The position numbers and the translations under genes were made by a program. Below the pieces are notes generated by a model. It was not told the DNA's origin. It did no database searches and saw only the letters and a list, made by a program, of their open reading frames with translations. Of a DNA stretch of 64,000 nucleotides, positions 1-11,800 are shown piece by piece; position 1 is the stretch's first letter, and each line of letters begins with the position of its first letter. Origin of the DNA: Ciona intestinalis (taxonomy: Eukaryota; Chordata; Ascidiacea; Phlebobranchia; Cionidae); assembly GCF_000224145.3 (NCBI RefSeq), contig NC_020166.2, forward strand, positions 51-64,050, given 5' to 3'.

Positions 1-435
1 AACCCCTAACTGCTAGCCCCTGCCCCCGTAACCACCAACCTCTAACACTTTCCACCAGCCCAATCTGTAACGTACCAAGGGATTCTTCACTAGTGCCACA
101 GTTTCTAATACAGAATAAACAAAATTCACTTAACTTGACCAAACAATATTCTGCTTTCAACATTATAGAACAACCTACTCACTATAAAAAAACACATGGC
201 GCCTGAAAAATATGTTTATAAAAACAATATACTTATTTCGTATCAAAAACATTCAAAACATATCAATTCAAAACGCAGGCTTTACTAAACTCATTACAAA
301 ATGCGGCAAATTCAAAGTGAAGAGGTATAGTACCTCGTCTAATCGTTTTAATACCTAAAACTTACATACGAAATGAGTATTACCACTTAGCCACTCAAAG
401 CAAATTGAAATGCGCGCGGCTCGAACCTCAATGGG

Positions 436-445
436 GTCACGTGAC
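436..445. promoter_or_regulatory. Palindromic E-box GTCACGTGAC
   Basis: A perfect 10-bp palindrome matching the USF/TFEB-type CACGTG core. It lies in a locally CpG-containing stretch (about 410-560) that also has a CAGCTG E-box. It may mark a promoter of a gene to the left of the window. Function is inferred from the motif only. Confidence 0.3.
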
Positions 446-837
446 AGGTCGCGGTCGGCCGATCACGAACAACAGCTGTCGAGAATCGTTTACTACGAAG
501 CTAAGGGACGTGTCTACTCTGTAGCATTGGGCAGATGCCGTTAGGAAAGTAACCCTTTCGCAGCAGTGTGTTTGCTGCCAAGAATAATTTCCTCTGGCTA
601 ACAGGTGCTTTTACAGGAAGCCTGATAGGATAATTGGACACTATTTCTACATTTTATTGTTACATTGTCCAGCTTCGCTTTTTGGCACATTGGTTACAAT
701 TAAATAAAGTGTTAAATATTTGAGACCGTAGTTTATACACAATTCACGGCCAGAGTTCATGCCAATTTTGTATATTTAATGTTCAAAACAAAACTAAAGT
801 ATATTTCTCTCTTGCATTTATCACCGTCGAACTCAAT

Positions 838-1222
838 ATATAGTAGGGTGGGGGAAGATGGTACACCTTAAGCACATAATAACCAAATATTCTGATCGTG
901 TTTTAAACAATTAACAACGGTCTATGGGAGCCGTGAGGATAAAGTTTTATAAAAAATCGTTAAATGTTTGTTTACTATCAAATTGGAAGAGAAAATACAT
1001 TGAAAAGGTGTCCCATTTTCCCTATATAGTGGGGTGGAGGAAGATGGGACACTTTTCATTCTATTTTCTCGTCCCATTTAGTTGTAAACAAAGATATTCA
1101 CAGAATTATAAAACCGTATCCTCACGACTTCCGTAGACTGTTGTTAATTGTTTAAAATACGATCAGGATATTTGGATATTATGTGCTTAAGGTGTCCCAT
1201 CTTTCCCCGCCCTACTATAACT
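838..1222. mobile_element. Two MITE copies back to back (family A)
   Basis: Reference description for family A. The unit is about 200 bp, with inverted ends beginning tagtagggtgggggaagatg and ending in the complement, usually abutting TA. The interior carries ctgatcgtgttttaaacaat and gtttactaccaaatgggac. Here one copy (838-1034) is followed at once by a second in the opposite orientation. There is no coding capacity, so it is a non-autonomous element, probably Tc1/mariner-like from the TA target (inference). Confidence 0.8.
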
Positions 1223-2029
1223 TTACTAAAAATAAAACCGCATTAAAAAAACTTTATTCAAATTTACGATCCAGAAATTTCCATAACGAATAACCTACTC
1301 ATATAACGCCTCTTATATTACATATTATTTTAGGCTTATGCCGCCTGGAAAGATTGTTTAAGGCGCATTATATCGTGTCCGCTTTAACTATGGTACTTAA
1401 ACTATTTAAAATGTGGATTAATTTTACTGCACTATAAATATAGCACCCAAGACTACGAGATCTTAAAAATGTACGAGGACAAAATGAAACCTACAGGCCT
1501 AGATAACTAATGGCAAAAACCCCACAAACAAAAGATCTATTTAAACACCCCTTACATATTTGGAACTTCCGTCATACATTGACTCGTGGTGGCAAGCTTG
1601 CTTATGGGCTAAGCGGCAATTGGGACCGCTTGACCCTGGGAAGGTCTGAGACAATGACGTTAAATCTTCCGTGATGGGAGACGTAATAAATACGTTGGAA
1701 GGTACCAGAAAACAACGGGATAATCGCTTGCGTAAGACCGAAAGCGACGCTATGCGGTTGTCCCCGGTTGAAAATCTTCCAGTCAGCGATTACAGTTCAA
1801 TTAGCAAGGCGGCCCTTCGGTCGTAACTCAATTCAGACTACTCTGCAACCACAATTTTATTAATGCTTTGTTTTTTTGACCACTAATTTAAGACCAGTCT
1901 AATTTTTCAATCATTTTTAGATCAATCTAAAAACTCTTTTTTAGACCACTCTGTGAAATTTTTCAGACACAGTTTAAAAAAAAAACTTTTTTGTTAAACA
2001 TGTGTAAAATGACATTCAAATTTTCGGGC

Positions 2030-2165
2030 CAGTGAAGAATCGTCCCTCTATGTTATCTGCTACCTACTAAAAGTAACCACCAACCACTGACCCCTAACTA
2101 CCAGCAACTTCTAACACTTTCCACCAGCCTAATCTGTAACGTACCGGAGGATTCTTCACTGGTGC
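2030..2165. mobile_element. TIR element family B (ends ccagtgaagaat / attcttcactgg)
   Basis: Short non-coding element with inverted ends around gtgaagaatc and gattcttcac and an interior rich in aacc and ctaacc. Related copies or halves lie at 1-105, 14020-14085, 16838-16925, 35568-35713 and 60440-60530. Confidence 0.6.
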
Positions 2166-2168
2166 CCT

Positions 2169-2234
2169 TGAATGAATGAATGAATGAATGAATGAATGAA
2201 TGAATGAATGAATGAATGAATGAATGAATGAATG
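2169..2234. repeat. (TGAA)n microsatellite
   Basis: About 16 uninterrupted copies of the tetranucleotide TGAA. Confidence 0.95.
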
Positions 2235-3132
2235 TAACGAATGTGCCCTTGTAAGGTAATAAACTAACTGTGGGCGAAATCGGAGTATTTTCTAGTCTGA
2301 TCTTCTTATTATGACTCTAAAAGATCAAATATTTCTGAACCAACAAATAAAAATCAATAAATAATATATATTTCTACAATACAGCATCAATTAAAACTTG
2401 GCAGATTGCCTTGGCACTTTATGGTCACAGTGAACTACATGTGCAAGTACTAAACATAATAGTGGTAAGGGGTGGTAGCATTTCTATTACTTAAGTTTTC
2501 TGTAAAGTAATGCTTACACAAGTAATGAATAAATGAATGTAGTTTGCTTTATGTTCACGTAGCCAGAAAAAAGACAGTCATTATAACACGGGTGTTCTGT
2601 TTCATACACTTCGTGCCCGCTTACAAGTTGCTACATATATAACTTATTTATCCTCGCATGGCGGGGGAACGAAAGTCTTTATAGAAAAGGTTCTGTTTCA
2701 TACACCTTGTGCCCGCTTATAGGTTACCATGTATGTTACTCTCTGAGTGATTTTTGGGGGAGTTTTTATGTAATACTTACATTACTTAACAGAAACACTT
2801 AGGTAGGTTGTAGATCTGTAACTTAACATTAAGTAGAAAACATGCCGATCTTTAATTATTGTTGCCTTTCCTTAAATATATTCAAGTGGGCGCCTATAAT
2901 TATAAGCGACGTACTTTAATCTCCCCCTTTTAAACAAAAAAATAAGCATTACTTAGCCTTAAGTAACAGAATCGAACTAACCAATGTGTTAAGTATTACT
3001 AATGTAAGCAATACATAACGAAAAACTTAAGCAACAGAATTACATTCCATTCTGAGTGTCAATACAGTGAATCTAAACATAATTTCAAAGTCAGCACTAG
3101 CTGTAAAAATCTAAAGAACTATAGAATAATAC

Positions 3133-5839
3133 TTAATCGATCAAAACTAGAGGTTTAACAGTCTCTTCCGTGCCCCTTTTTTTTGTTATTTTTTGCTTTT
3201 TTGAAACATTTTCTTGTTCCTTGCCTTGGGAAATTTCCTGTGATTTATCCCCAGCTGCATTTGGCTCTTTAATTGTACTAATCAAAACCTGGGAGAAATT
3301 TAAAATATAGTTTGATATCAGCAATGGAATATTAAACTTTTGCTTTTTAAGTAGCAAAAAAAAAATTTACAATTTTTTTCGAAGTGTCAAACGTATAATG
3401 CCAGATAAAAAATAAAAAAAATATATTGTGTTTAATGTGGTCATACACCTTGTTTACATATCACTTACTAACTATGTAACTTGCTAACACAAGAATTAAG
3501 CTGGCATACCACTTCTTCAAAACACTCAGGAATAAAAGTGAGTGTAACGGTCACACCTTTTACCCGAAACATTATTTCTTTTTCTGTTTTATTAAAAGCA
3601 TGTTTTTTTACAACTACTGTTCTACCAGTCTTTTTGCTTTTGTAAACATTACCGATCTTCAAAATCATGACCATAAACGAAATAATTTTTATTCATTCAT
3701 ATATATATATATATGAACAATACATTGAACCTTGTCCTTTCTCTTTTTCTTCCCTTTACTTGCAGAAGTGTCGACGCTTCCCTCGTTCCCCTCATCAGAC
3801 TCCGTATCTAACTCAGTTGGTTCACTTGAAACATCTGCAAAACAAAGTTATGAATGGTGAGTGTAATCTGCTTTATCCTTGCGTGAAAGGGTAACGGGTG
3901 TCATGTTTATACACCTCGTGCCCTTTTACAAGTTATCACGTATGTAACTTGTGAGTGTATTTTTATTAGTGACCACTGAGTTGGAGCAATTGTTTTTTAT
4001 TTGTTCTGCCCAAAAGGCCTATCCATGTATTAACAAATATATATTCAGATAAAGAAAATCCATCCCAGGTTTATAGACATAAGAGCATATTAAGATAGAG
4101 AAACATTCCTGTTTAACTCTACACTCACCAATATCCCTTGCTGGCAGAGCTTCTGGTGGTATTTGTCCTTTGACTTCATTCTCCATGATCAAAAGTTGCC
4201 GCTGTCTCTCCAAGCCCTCAACATGTTTTCCATAAGACCAAGCAAGGTTGTTATGGCGACTCTCGGACATTACGCTCTCTGCTATCTCGCTCCCTCGTGT
4301 GGACAGAATGTCGGGTAAATCGAGTGTGTCGGCTTCCTTCGCAGCTTTTGCCTCTTCCTTGTTTTGTAAATATAATTTTATTAGTAAATATAAAAAAAAC
4401 ATTTTATAAGTATATAAAAAAAGGAAATATAAAAAAAGGAAAGAAAGAAGGAAAGATAAATGAATTTCTAAAGTTACTGTATCGTATCCCGTTTAATATA
4501 GTCGGTAAATGGTTAACACACATGTTTCTAGCCCAGGGGTTATGGGTTCAAGGCTTGCCACTTTTACCTTTGTGGGCTTTTTGTTTGGGCAAAAACACAG
4601 TGAATACCAAAATACAGTATTTTTCAATAATCCCCTAAAAAAAATAAAAACCATGTCTCTAAATTTTAAACCAGTACAACTTGAATTTATGTGTACATAC
4701 TAAAACACAAAAATAAAATAAAAAAGCAGAAAATTCTCAAATAAAAAAATATCATAAAAACATGACTCTAAATCAAAAACTTTTTCCCACTCTCAACAAA
4801 GCTTCCTCCTCCTGCTCTTTTATTTGTTTCTTTATTCTCTCCATTCTCTTTCTCCTCTGTCTCTCCAGAGTGGAAGTGATCTTCTCATCACTCAGATTCT
4901 TTCGGAACTCGCAGAATCCGCTCCAGTGAGTAAAGAGAACACGGAAAACCGTCAACTGAAAAATAAATATTTAAAATGAATCAATTTTTTGTGTGTGTTG
5001 TTGAATAAAACTTATTTTATCCTTGTGTAGTGGTGTTTCATACAACTCAAGCCCACTTACACGTTACCATGTATGTAACTTTGTAGCTGATTATTGCATA
5101 CATGGTAACTGGTAAACGGGCACGAGGTGTGTAAAACAGAACACTCGTGTTATAACGACTGTCATTGTCCTGCCAAGCGTGGATAAAATAAGTTACGTTC
5201 AACAATACAGATACAAATTTAAATTAGTTAAATATTCTGTTTTTTTCACCTGAGCTTCCCTAAATACATAGGGCCCCATTTCTTTTCGTTTTTCAATGAT
5301 TTTTTCCGCCATCTCAGCAGATATGTCAATTTGCAAGCTTGGTGGTATGTGTGAACTGATGAAGCAGTTGATGATAGAAGTCACTTTAATTTCCGTTGAG
5401 ACAGGATCATTATGAATGTGGCAAAAATCCTGGAAAAACATTTTTTATACAAAAAAAGAACAGAACACCCATGTAAAAAAGAATAATCACCAACAAAGTT
5501 ACATAACTCGTAAGCAGGCACAAGGTGTATAAAACAGAACACCCATGTTATAGCGACTGTCGTTGCCCCTCTACATGAGGAGAAATAAAAAGTTACATTT
5601 ATTTACTTTTATCCAATATTTTGGGAAATAGTCATTTATAGCAAACATTTGGGAAAAAAACATTTTTGTTATGTTACCTTGTATTTTTGAACCTCTACCC
5701 AGAACAAGACATCGTTTTCGAGAAATTCTCCTTTCAACGAAACATATTTCCTAAACTGGGAGGTTGTAATCCTATTTGTCAATCCACGGCGGAATTCCAT
5801 TAAATCTCTCGATGATGATTGCCATCTATTGTCAAGTAA
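3133..5839 (-). CDS. RGS22: RGS22 exons 29-34: last RGS domain and C-terminal tail
   Basis: Exon 29 contains SQFRKYVSLKGEFLENDVLF and WVEVQKYK. Exon 30 adds INCFISSHIPPSLQIDIS and PYVFREAQ. Exon 31 ends the RGS fold (VFRVLFTHWSGFCEFRKNLS) and starts a Lys/Glu-rich coiled-coil tail. Exon 33 (3731-3834) is acidic then Lys-rich. Its donor is uncertain: AAG-gttcaa keeps exon 34 in phase, whereas a stronger-looking gtaaag 30 nt earlier would end the protein after three more residues. Exon 34 encodes a Lys/Glu tail ending LVLID. Confidence 0.8.
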
Positions 5840-8800
5840 CTAAAAAATAAGATTTTTATGTAGCAGTGAGGTAACTCTGAGAACTAACCTAAACTTTACT
5901 TTTATAAAATACAGTACAATGCTGTACTTCATTAATAAAAAAGGCTACACAAAATAACAAATGTTATCCTATCCTCCTATGTGGTAAGGAGCCTTTAGAC
6001 CCATTTAGGCCTAGAAATTACCCAATACTTCATGAAAATAACAGATGTAACTTCATGTGAAAATTATGTTGTTTTTATGTTAATAAAAAAAAAACAACCA
6101 AAAAGTTAAAAAAAAACTATATTAATATAAACCTATTAAAGTTAAAAAAGGGGTTAAAAAGTCATAATAAAATATTAGATGAATAATCCCTACCCTCCAA
6201 GGTTCCCCTCTCTTCTTCTTCTTCTGCAAGATCACGTCATCTGCTACATCCGACATCTGAGATTTCGGTCGCTGGCGATCCTGGAATTCCTCTGTTGCCA
6301 GGAACAACGGGAGCCACCTCTTTTCAATCCTCTGCCTCACGTACTTCTGCGCTTCCGTGATCAATTCATTGGGTGGCCGCTCTTTTAGTGTCTTTCCCCA
6401 ACCTCCTCCAGCTAAGACGGCCTAAATAAAAAAAGATTCCGTATTTTGGTACCCTCACAACTGTAAAATACTGTTAAATGATCCAGCCAGGATGATCTAA
6501 GCATAAAATATTTTGTGTTTTGCGTTAAATGAATAACTTAATGTTTAATATAAAGATATGATAAATTGAAAGGTAACACAGCTTTTGTAAACTTTCCCAA
6601 TTTTTATTTTTGTGACCAAAAAGACAAAATAAATTTCATGCATTCAAAATAACATCATTTTAAAATATTTGTTGTATTGCGTTAAATTGATTATTATAAT
6701 ATAACATAAAGTAGGGTAGGATAAGATATAATGTTTTTATTCTATTTTCCCATACCCTTTAAAAGCAAACAAAACAACATTCACAGAATATATAAACATA
6801 ACCAGGGATTTTAAGAGAGCATTGAAAATTGTTCCAAACACGACTAGGAAACAATCTATATGGAATTGATGTGCTAACAGTATCTTGTCCTACCCAACAG
6901 TTCTGTAATTTTGGAAATGATCATAAAATGTCGAAACAAGCCTTTCTCTAAGTTAAGATTGAATAAAACAACTTTATTTTACCTTATTTTGTTCATCTTT
7001 AGTTGCTGGACTGTTTGGACCAAAAAAGTATTTTTTGTGTAAATATTTTGTTCGAATTTCTTTTGCTTTCTCATCTCGCTTCTCATTGGCTGGATGGGGG
7101 ATTCGCTTGAACGATTCAATGTCCAACCAACAAAGGAGATCAGTCCTTGAGCAAAATATCTTTTGTAATTTTCTAACACTGGTACATAGACAAAGTGGTT
7201 AGCATGGCATCCTAACCCAGAGGTAATGGGTTTAACGCTTGTCGCTGCTATCGTTGTGGGTGTATGTGTCATTAACAGTAATTAAAGCATGACTGTTTTG
7301 TTTCATACACCTCATGCCAGCTTATGAGTTACCATCTATGTAACTTTGTGTGTGATATTTTTTCTGCATGGCTTACAATTTAGACAACCCATGTGTGACC
7401 ACTGGGTTGATGCAAAGTGCCTTGGTTGGTTTATCTTACTGGGCAAGTGTGTATGGCTCCTACCACTTATGAGAGTTTAGCACAAAAAATATTGCCTTTA
7501 ATCTTACTTGGCATAATTTTCTTCTAAAAATTTCCGGAAAAACTCCAGTTCTATGCGGTTCCTGATAAGTTCATCAAACGTGTAATTTTTAACATCTTCC
7601 GGAACTTTCATCCATAGATCTTCCTCATATTTTTCCATGGATTCCTGCTCAGTTTTAACTGGTTGCTTTTTCTGCAATAAAAAACTTCTGCTTATCTGTA
7701 ATATTGTTTAATTACATGTGTTTACTTTTAACAACGTATTGCCTGTAGGGTGAAGCGGAAACGCCTTTAGCAAAAGGGTATTTCCTTTTTTGTTTTATCA
7801 ATAAGCGTGTTTTAACAACTGCCATTACTATTCGTCTATTCGCTTGTAAACTTTTCTGATCTTCGTTATCGAAGTTAAAAAATAAGTTCCATTAATTCAT
7901 ATCAATAAAGCAAAACAAATTTTAAAAAATGCTGTGTTTTAAGGAATGGAACAATAGAATAGTCCTTTCCCAGTTCTGCTTTAATATATACTGTTCATGC
8001 ATATTAGTATTGCAATTGCTTTTTGGATGCTGAAAATCGCGTAACCCAAACTGACCTGCTTAATTCCTTTCTTTTGCAGGTAAGTCAAATACCGAGGCGC
8101 GACATTTAAATTTCGTTCTTGTTTGATCAGTTCAATCTGTTCAAAAATATTTCAACTTTAATCCCAATATGATAAATTGGTTTAAATGTTAGTATATTAA
8201 ACTACTACTGTTGCGGGTGTATTGATCAAGACACTTAATGGTAATTTCTTTAACCCAGTGGTCACTAAAGGATTGTCTAAATTGTCAACCATACAAAAAA
8301 CATCACCCACAAAGTTTCCTTTGGTTAACTCATAAGCAGGCACGAGGTGTATGGAACAGAACACCCGTGTTATAATGACTGTTGTTCTTAGGCTACTCGA
8401 AGGTAAAGCAAGTTACATTCATATTAGTTATATTTTGCATTCATTTTGTTAGATAATTTTTAATGATTTTAGGTGATTACAAGCAAAAACTCTCAAACTT
8501 CCCACCTTGCTATAACTGGCTTGATCCGTCCCCAACATCTGGTTCCACGGAACAATCAACATCTTGAGGACTTGTTCCTCCGCTGAGTCGAATAATTCAT
8601 CAAATGCAGGACTCAGTTTTAGTTGGATTTGTCTTCGAGTCGCCACGGAAACGCCGATGTTCTCTCTGGCGCCACTGACGATGTAGGTGGAGAATATTAA
8701 CTGGGGAGGAAATAATTTCAAAGTTATGAGAATATATGTAACCTATTTATCCTCGGATGGCGGGAAAACAAGAGTTGTTATAACACGAGTGTTCTTTTTA

Positions 8801-11800
8801 ATATTCCTAGTGTACCACTATTGTTACCACGTATGCAACTTTGTGTGTGATTGTTTTTCTGTATGGCTAACAATTTGGACAACCCATTAGTGACCACTGG
8901 GTTGAAGCAATTGCCGTTAAATGTCTTGATCAAGAACATACTATATGGCTATATTTTTAAGCACCTTAAAATTTTTAAAAACTTTTTCATTTTAACTTAA
9001 AAAAGCAATTATTGGTTAAAACGATCAAACCTGGGCTTTTCTTTCCACAGTAAAATGATCAAATATTTCTCCATAAAATAAATGATGAAAATCTTGAAGG
9101 TCGAACCAGAAGTGAACGGCGTTGTTCCACATCTGGGGAAACATATTATTCAGGATTGAATTGGGGTTGTTTATTTGTGTGTCGTAAAAACACGCTATAG
9201 ATAAAAGGTGTGGGAAAAGGCGTCAGCAAAAAAAACGTAGCTGATGAACCCAAAATATGGTATATATGTAATATATACTGTTGTTTCCTGGCATATTATA
9301 TTTGCAATTTCTGCAGCAATACTTTGTAAGTTTACAAACGAACCTTATTTCCCGATTGTTCACAGAATTGAGTGAAGAACCAACCAGCTCTTGTGTCATG
9401 GTAAAGTGCCTGGAAAGGAGAATCACGTTAGACAGTTGTTACTTCAATGACCAAATAGTGAAGAATATGGTATTAAACAATCAGTCATGCCAAATAGGAC
9501 AGGAAAGAAAAATTAAACGAAAAGTTGTTGATTGATTGCTGCAACCAAACAGGTGAGGATTTTCAATTGTTCAATTATAAAGAAAAACGTATTTTTTTTA
9601 ACCTGATTCTTCCATTACAAAGATTTTACCAATAAGGTTGTAACAATTATATATTTTATTACAAAAGTGATAAACATATCTAGTAGCTTGGGGTGGGACA
9701 CCTTTAGCACATAATACCCAAACATTCTTATCGCGTTAACAATTAAACTGTCTATGGGAGTCGTGAGGATACAGTTTTATGATTCTTTGAATGTTCTTTG
9801 TTTACTACCAAATGGGACGAGAAAATAGAATAAAAAGGTGTCCCATCTTCCCCCACCCTACTATATTACAAAATTCTTTCCTTACAAAGGAGGGGTAAAA
9901 ATATTAACAAAGAAATTATAATATTTAATTAAATTTTTCACCTGTAACATGCTTTCCATTGCCGGACTCCCTTTCACAGTTACTTGTGATGTCACAGAGG
10001 AAGGAGGAGACCGGATCATCACGCTTGACTTGACTCGGATTTTCTCAACGCTGTAACAGAAAAAATTGTTAAAAAATATAAAAAAAGTACAGAACTTTAT
10101 TTTACTTCTACAAATATATCTAAAAAATGCAAAAACATACAATGAAATTCCATAAAAAAAAAACGAAAAAAATATTTTAAAACTAACTGACTTGTTTAAT
10201 TTGGGGGCCGCAGAATTTTTCTTTTCAAATCTTGCTCTAGTTTGTCGGGTAAGTGGGCCTACAAAGAAAAACACGTTTAATAAAAATTTTGTGTCAAATT
10301 GAATGATATAGAATTTAAAAAAATATAAATTATTTTGTTGTATTCAAGATTTGTTTTTATATATTACCAGTAAAATAAGATTTGTTCATGCATATTTAAA
10401 TCTCTTTTAGAACCTGTAACATGTGGGTTAGAGGCAACGTGCTAAACACTGTGAGCATATGTGTCCTTCGGCAAGACACTTTATAATCCATATAATACAA
10501 TTTGAAACTAGCTGCTGTAGAAGTATAATAAAAAATTTTCATTTTCAGATTTCTTTAACTTCATTTAGTTTTAATAAAATCTCCTTTACCAGCTGAAGCA
10601 GGTCTTCTCACAGGAAGTTGAAATCCTTTCCTCCCCCTTTCCGTCAGAGCTGCCACTTTTGGCGCTAGATAGCTAGGGATGGGGCTCGGCGTTGTGAGGG
10701 GGGGTGACGGGTCATGCTGAGTCATGGTGACATCACGGTGGAAGTATTGGTGGTACTCACTGCTGACTCGGCTTTTTTCGTTACCATGGTGACCATTCTA
10801 AAATCAATTTAGTTTTTGATTAATACACAGACACATTTTAACAATGGTAGGAAATTTAAACTAATGTTAAACTATATATAATTTTAATTGCTGACTATTT
10901 CGTTTATTATAGTGACCATTCTGAAAAGAAATATAGATTTTTAATTGATAATACACATGTCGCTAAAATATGATTTAAGGAATTGATACCTTGAGTCTCG
11001 GAAAACATGACTTGGGTCTTAAAGGAGCGATTGTCATGGTCTTCGGAGATGGGTAAGATTGTGATGACAGAGGGCGTGGGTCATGTGACTTCTTCCCCTG
11101 CTCTTCAGGGTTGTCAACCCCGAAAATATTCGAAGGTATTTTGGGTGTTTGTCGAACTAAATACCTTGGTGCCCTGTGAAGAAAATGGATGTTAACACAT
11201 CTCTTGATAAAGCCTTACTGGATGGCAGATAAAACGTCGGATATACACTTCGTTTTATACCAGATGAGCTGCTCAAAGTTCATATACATTATGAACAATT
11301 TTTTTTTTAATTCAAAATGGTCTCTATGGTGATAAAGGATCAGCAATTAAACATAATTTAACTTTAGCTTAAAATTTGCTACCATTTTATAAGTTTGTCC
11401 TTTACCTTACTAGCCAAAATAAATAATTAAAACTGAATCTTTTTTTTTAAAATGGTCACCATGGTAACGAAAAAAGCCAGTCAGCAGTGAATACCACCAA
11501 AATATGATTTGTGTAACAAAACATGGGGTGTTAATGTTAGCATTTTTTTAACTGATAATCTGAATCAGCCACTGTATTCGTACATACATACAAAAGTTAT
11601 CATTATTATTTCCCTTACCAATACAGCAGAAGTGATTCCGCGATATTCCGTTGCACGTCATGCAAGTGATCTATTCTCCACAAGGTGGCGTGCTCGAGCT
11701 TATAACGAGACAAACATTCTTTCGGGAGTCTTTTAGTACTTCCAATTTTTAAATAAGTTTTTCGAAGTTTTTGCAGATACCTGGAAATTCAATATAAGGT

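Larger units (their letters stand above)
1..3132. other. Intergenic region, repeat-rich, no gene recognised
   Basis: I found no exon chain here. It holds the right half of one TIR element (about 1-105), a back-to-back pair of the common MITE (838-1222), a second TIR element (2030-2165), a TGAA microsatellite and a copy of the tRNA-like repeat near 2590-2760. The stretch 1560-1830 is noticeably less AT-rich and has short open stretches, but no splice-bounded coding exon could be supported. Confidence 0.6.

Noticed and set aside
3468..3674. 68-codon open frame on the minus strand
   Set aside because: It has no splice context in phase with RGS22 exons, and related sequence near 7740-7880 is not open; probably a diverged repeat.
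4297..4703. Two overlapping plus-strand open frames
   Set aside because: They run antisense from RGS22 exon 32 into a tRNA-like repeat; no splice or homology support.
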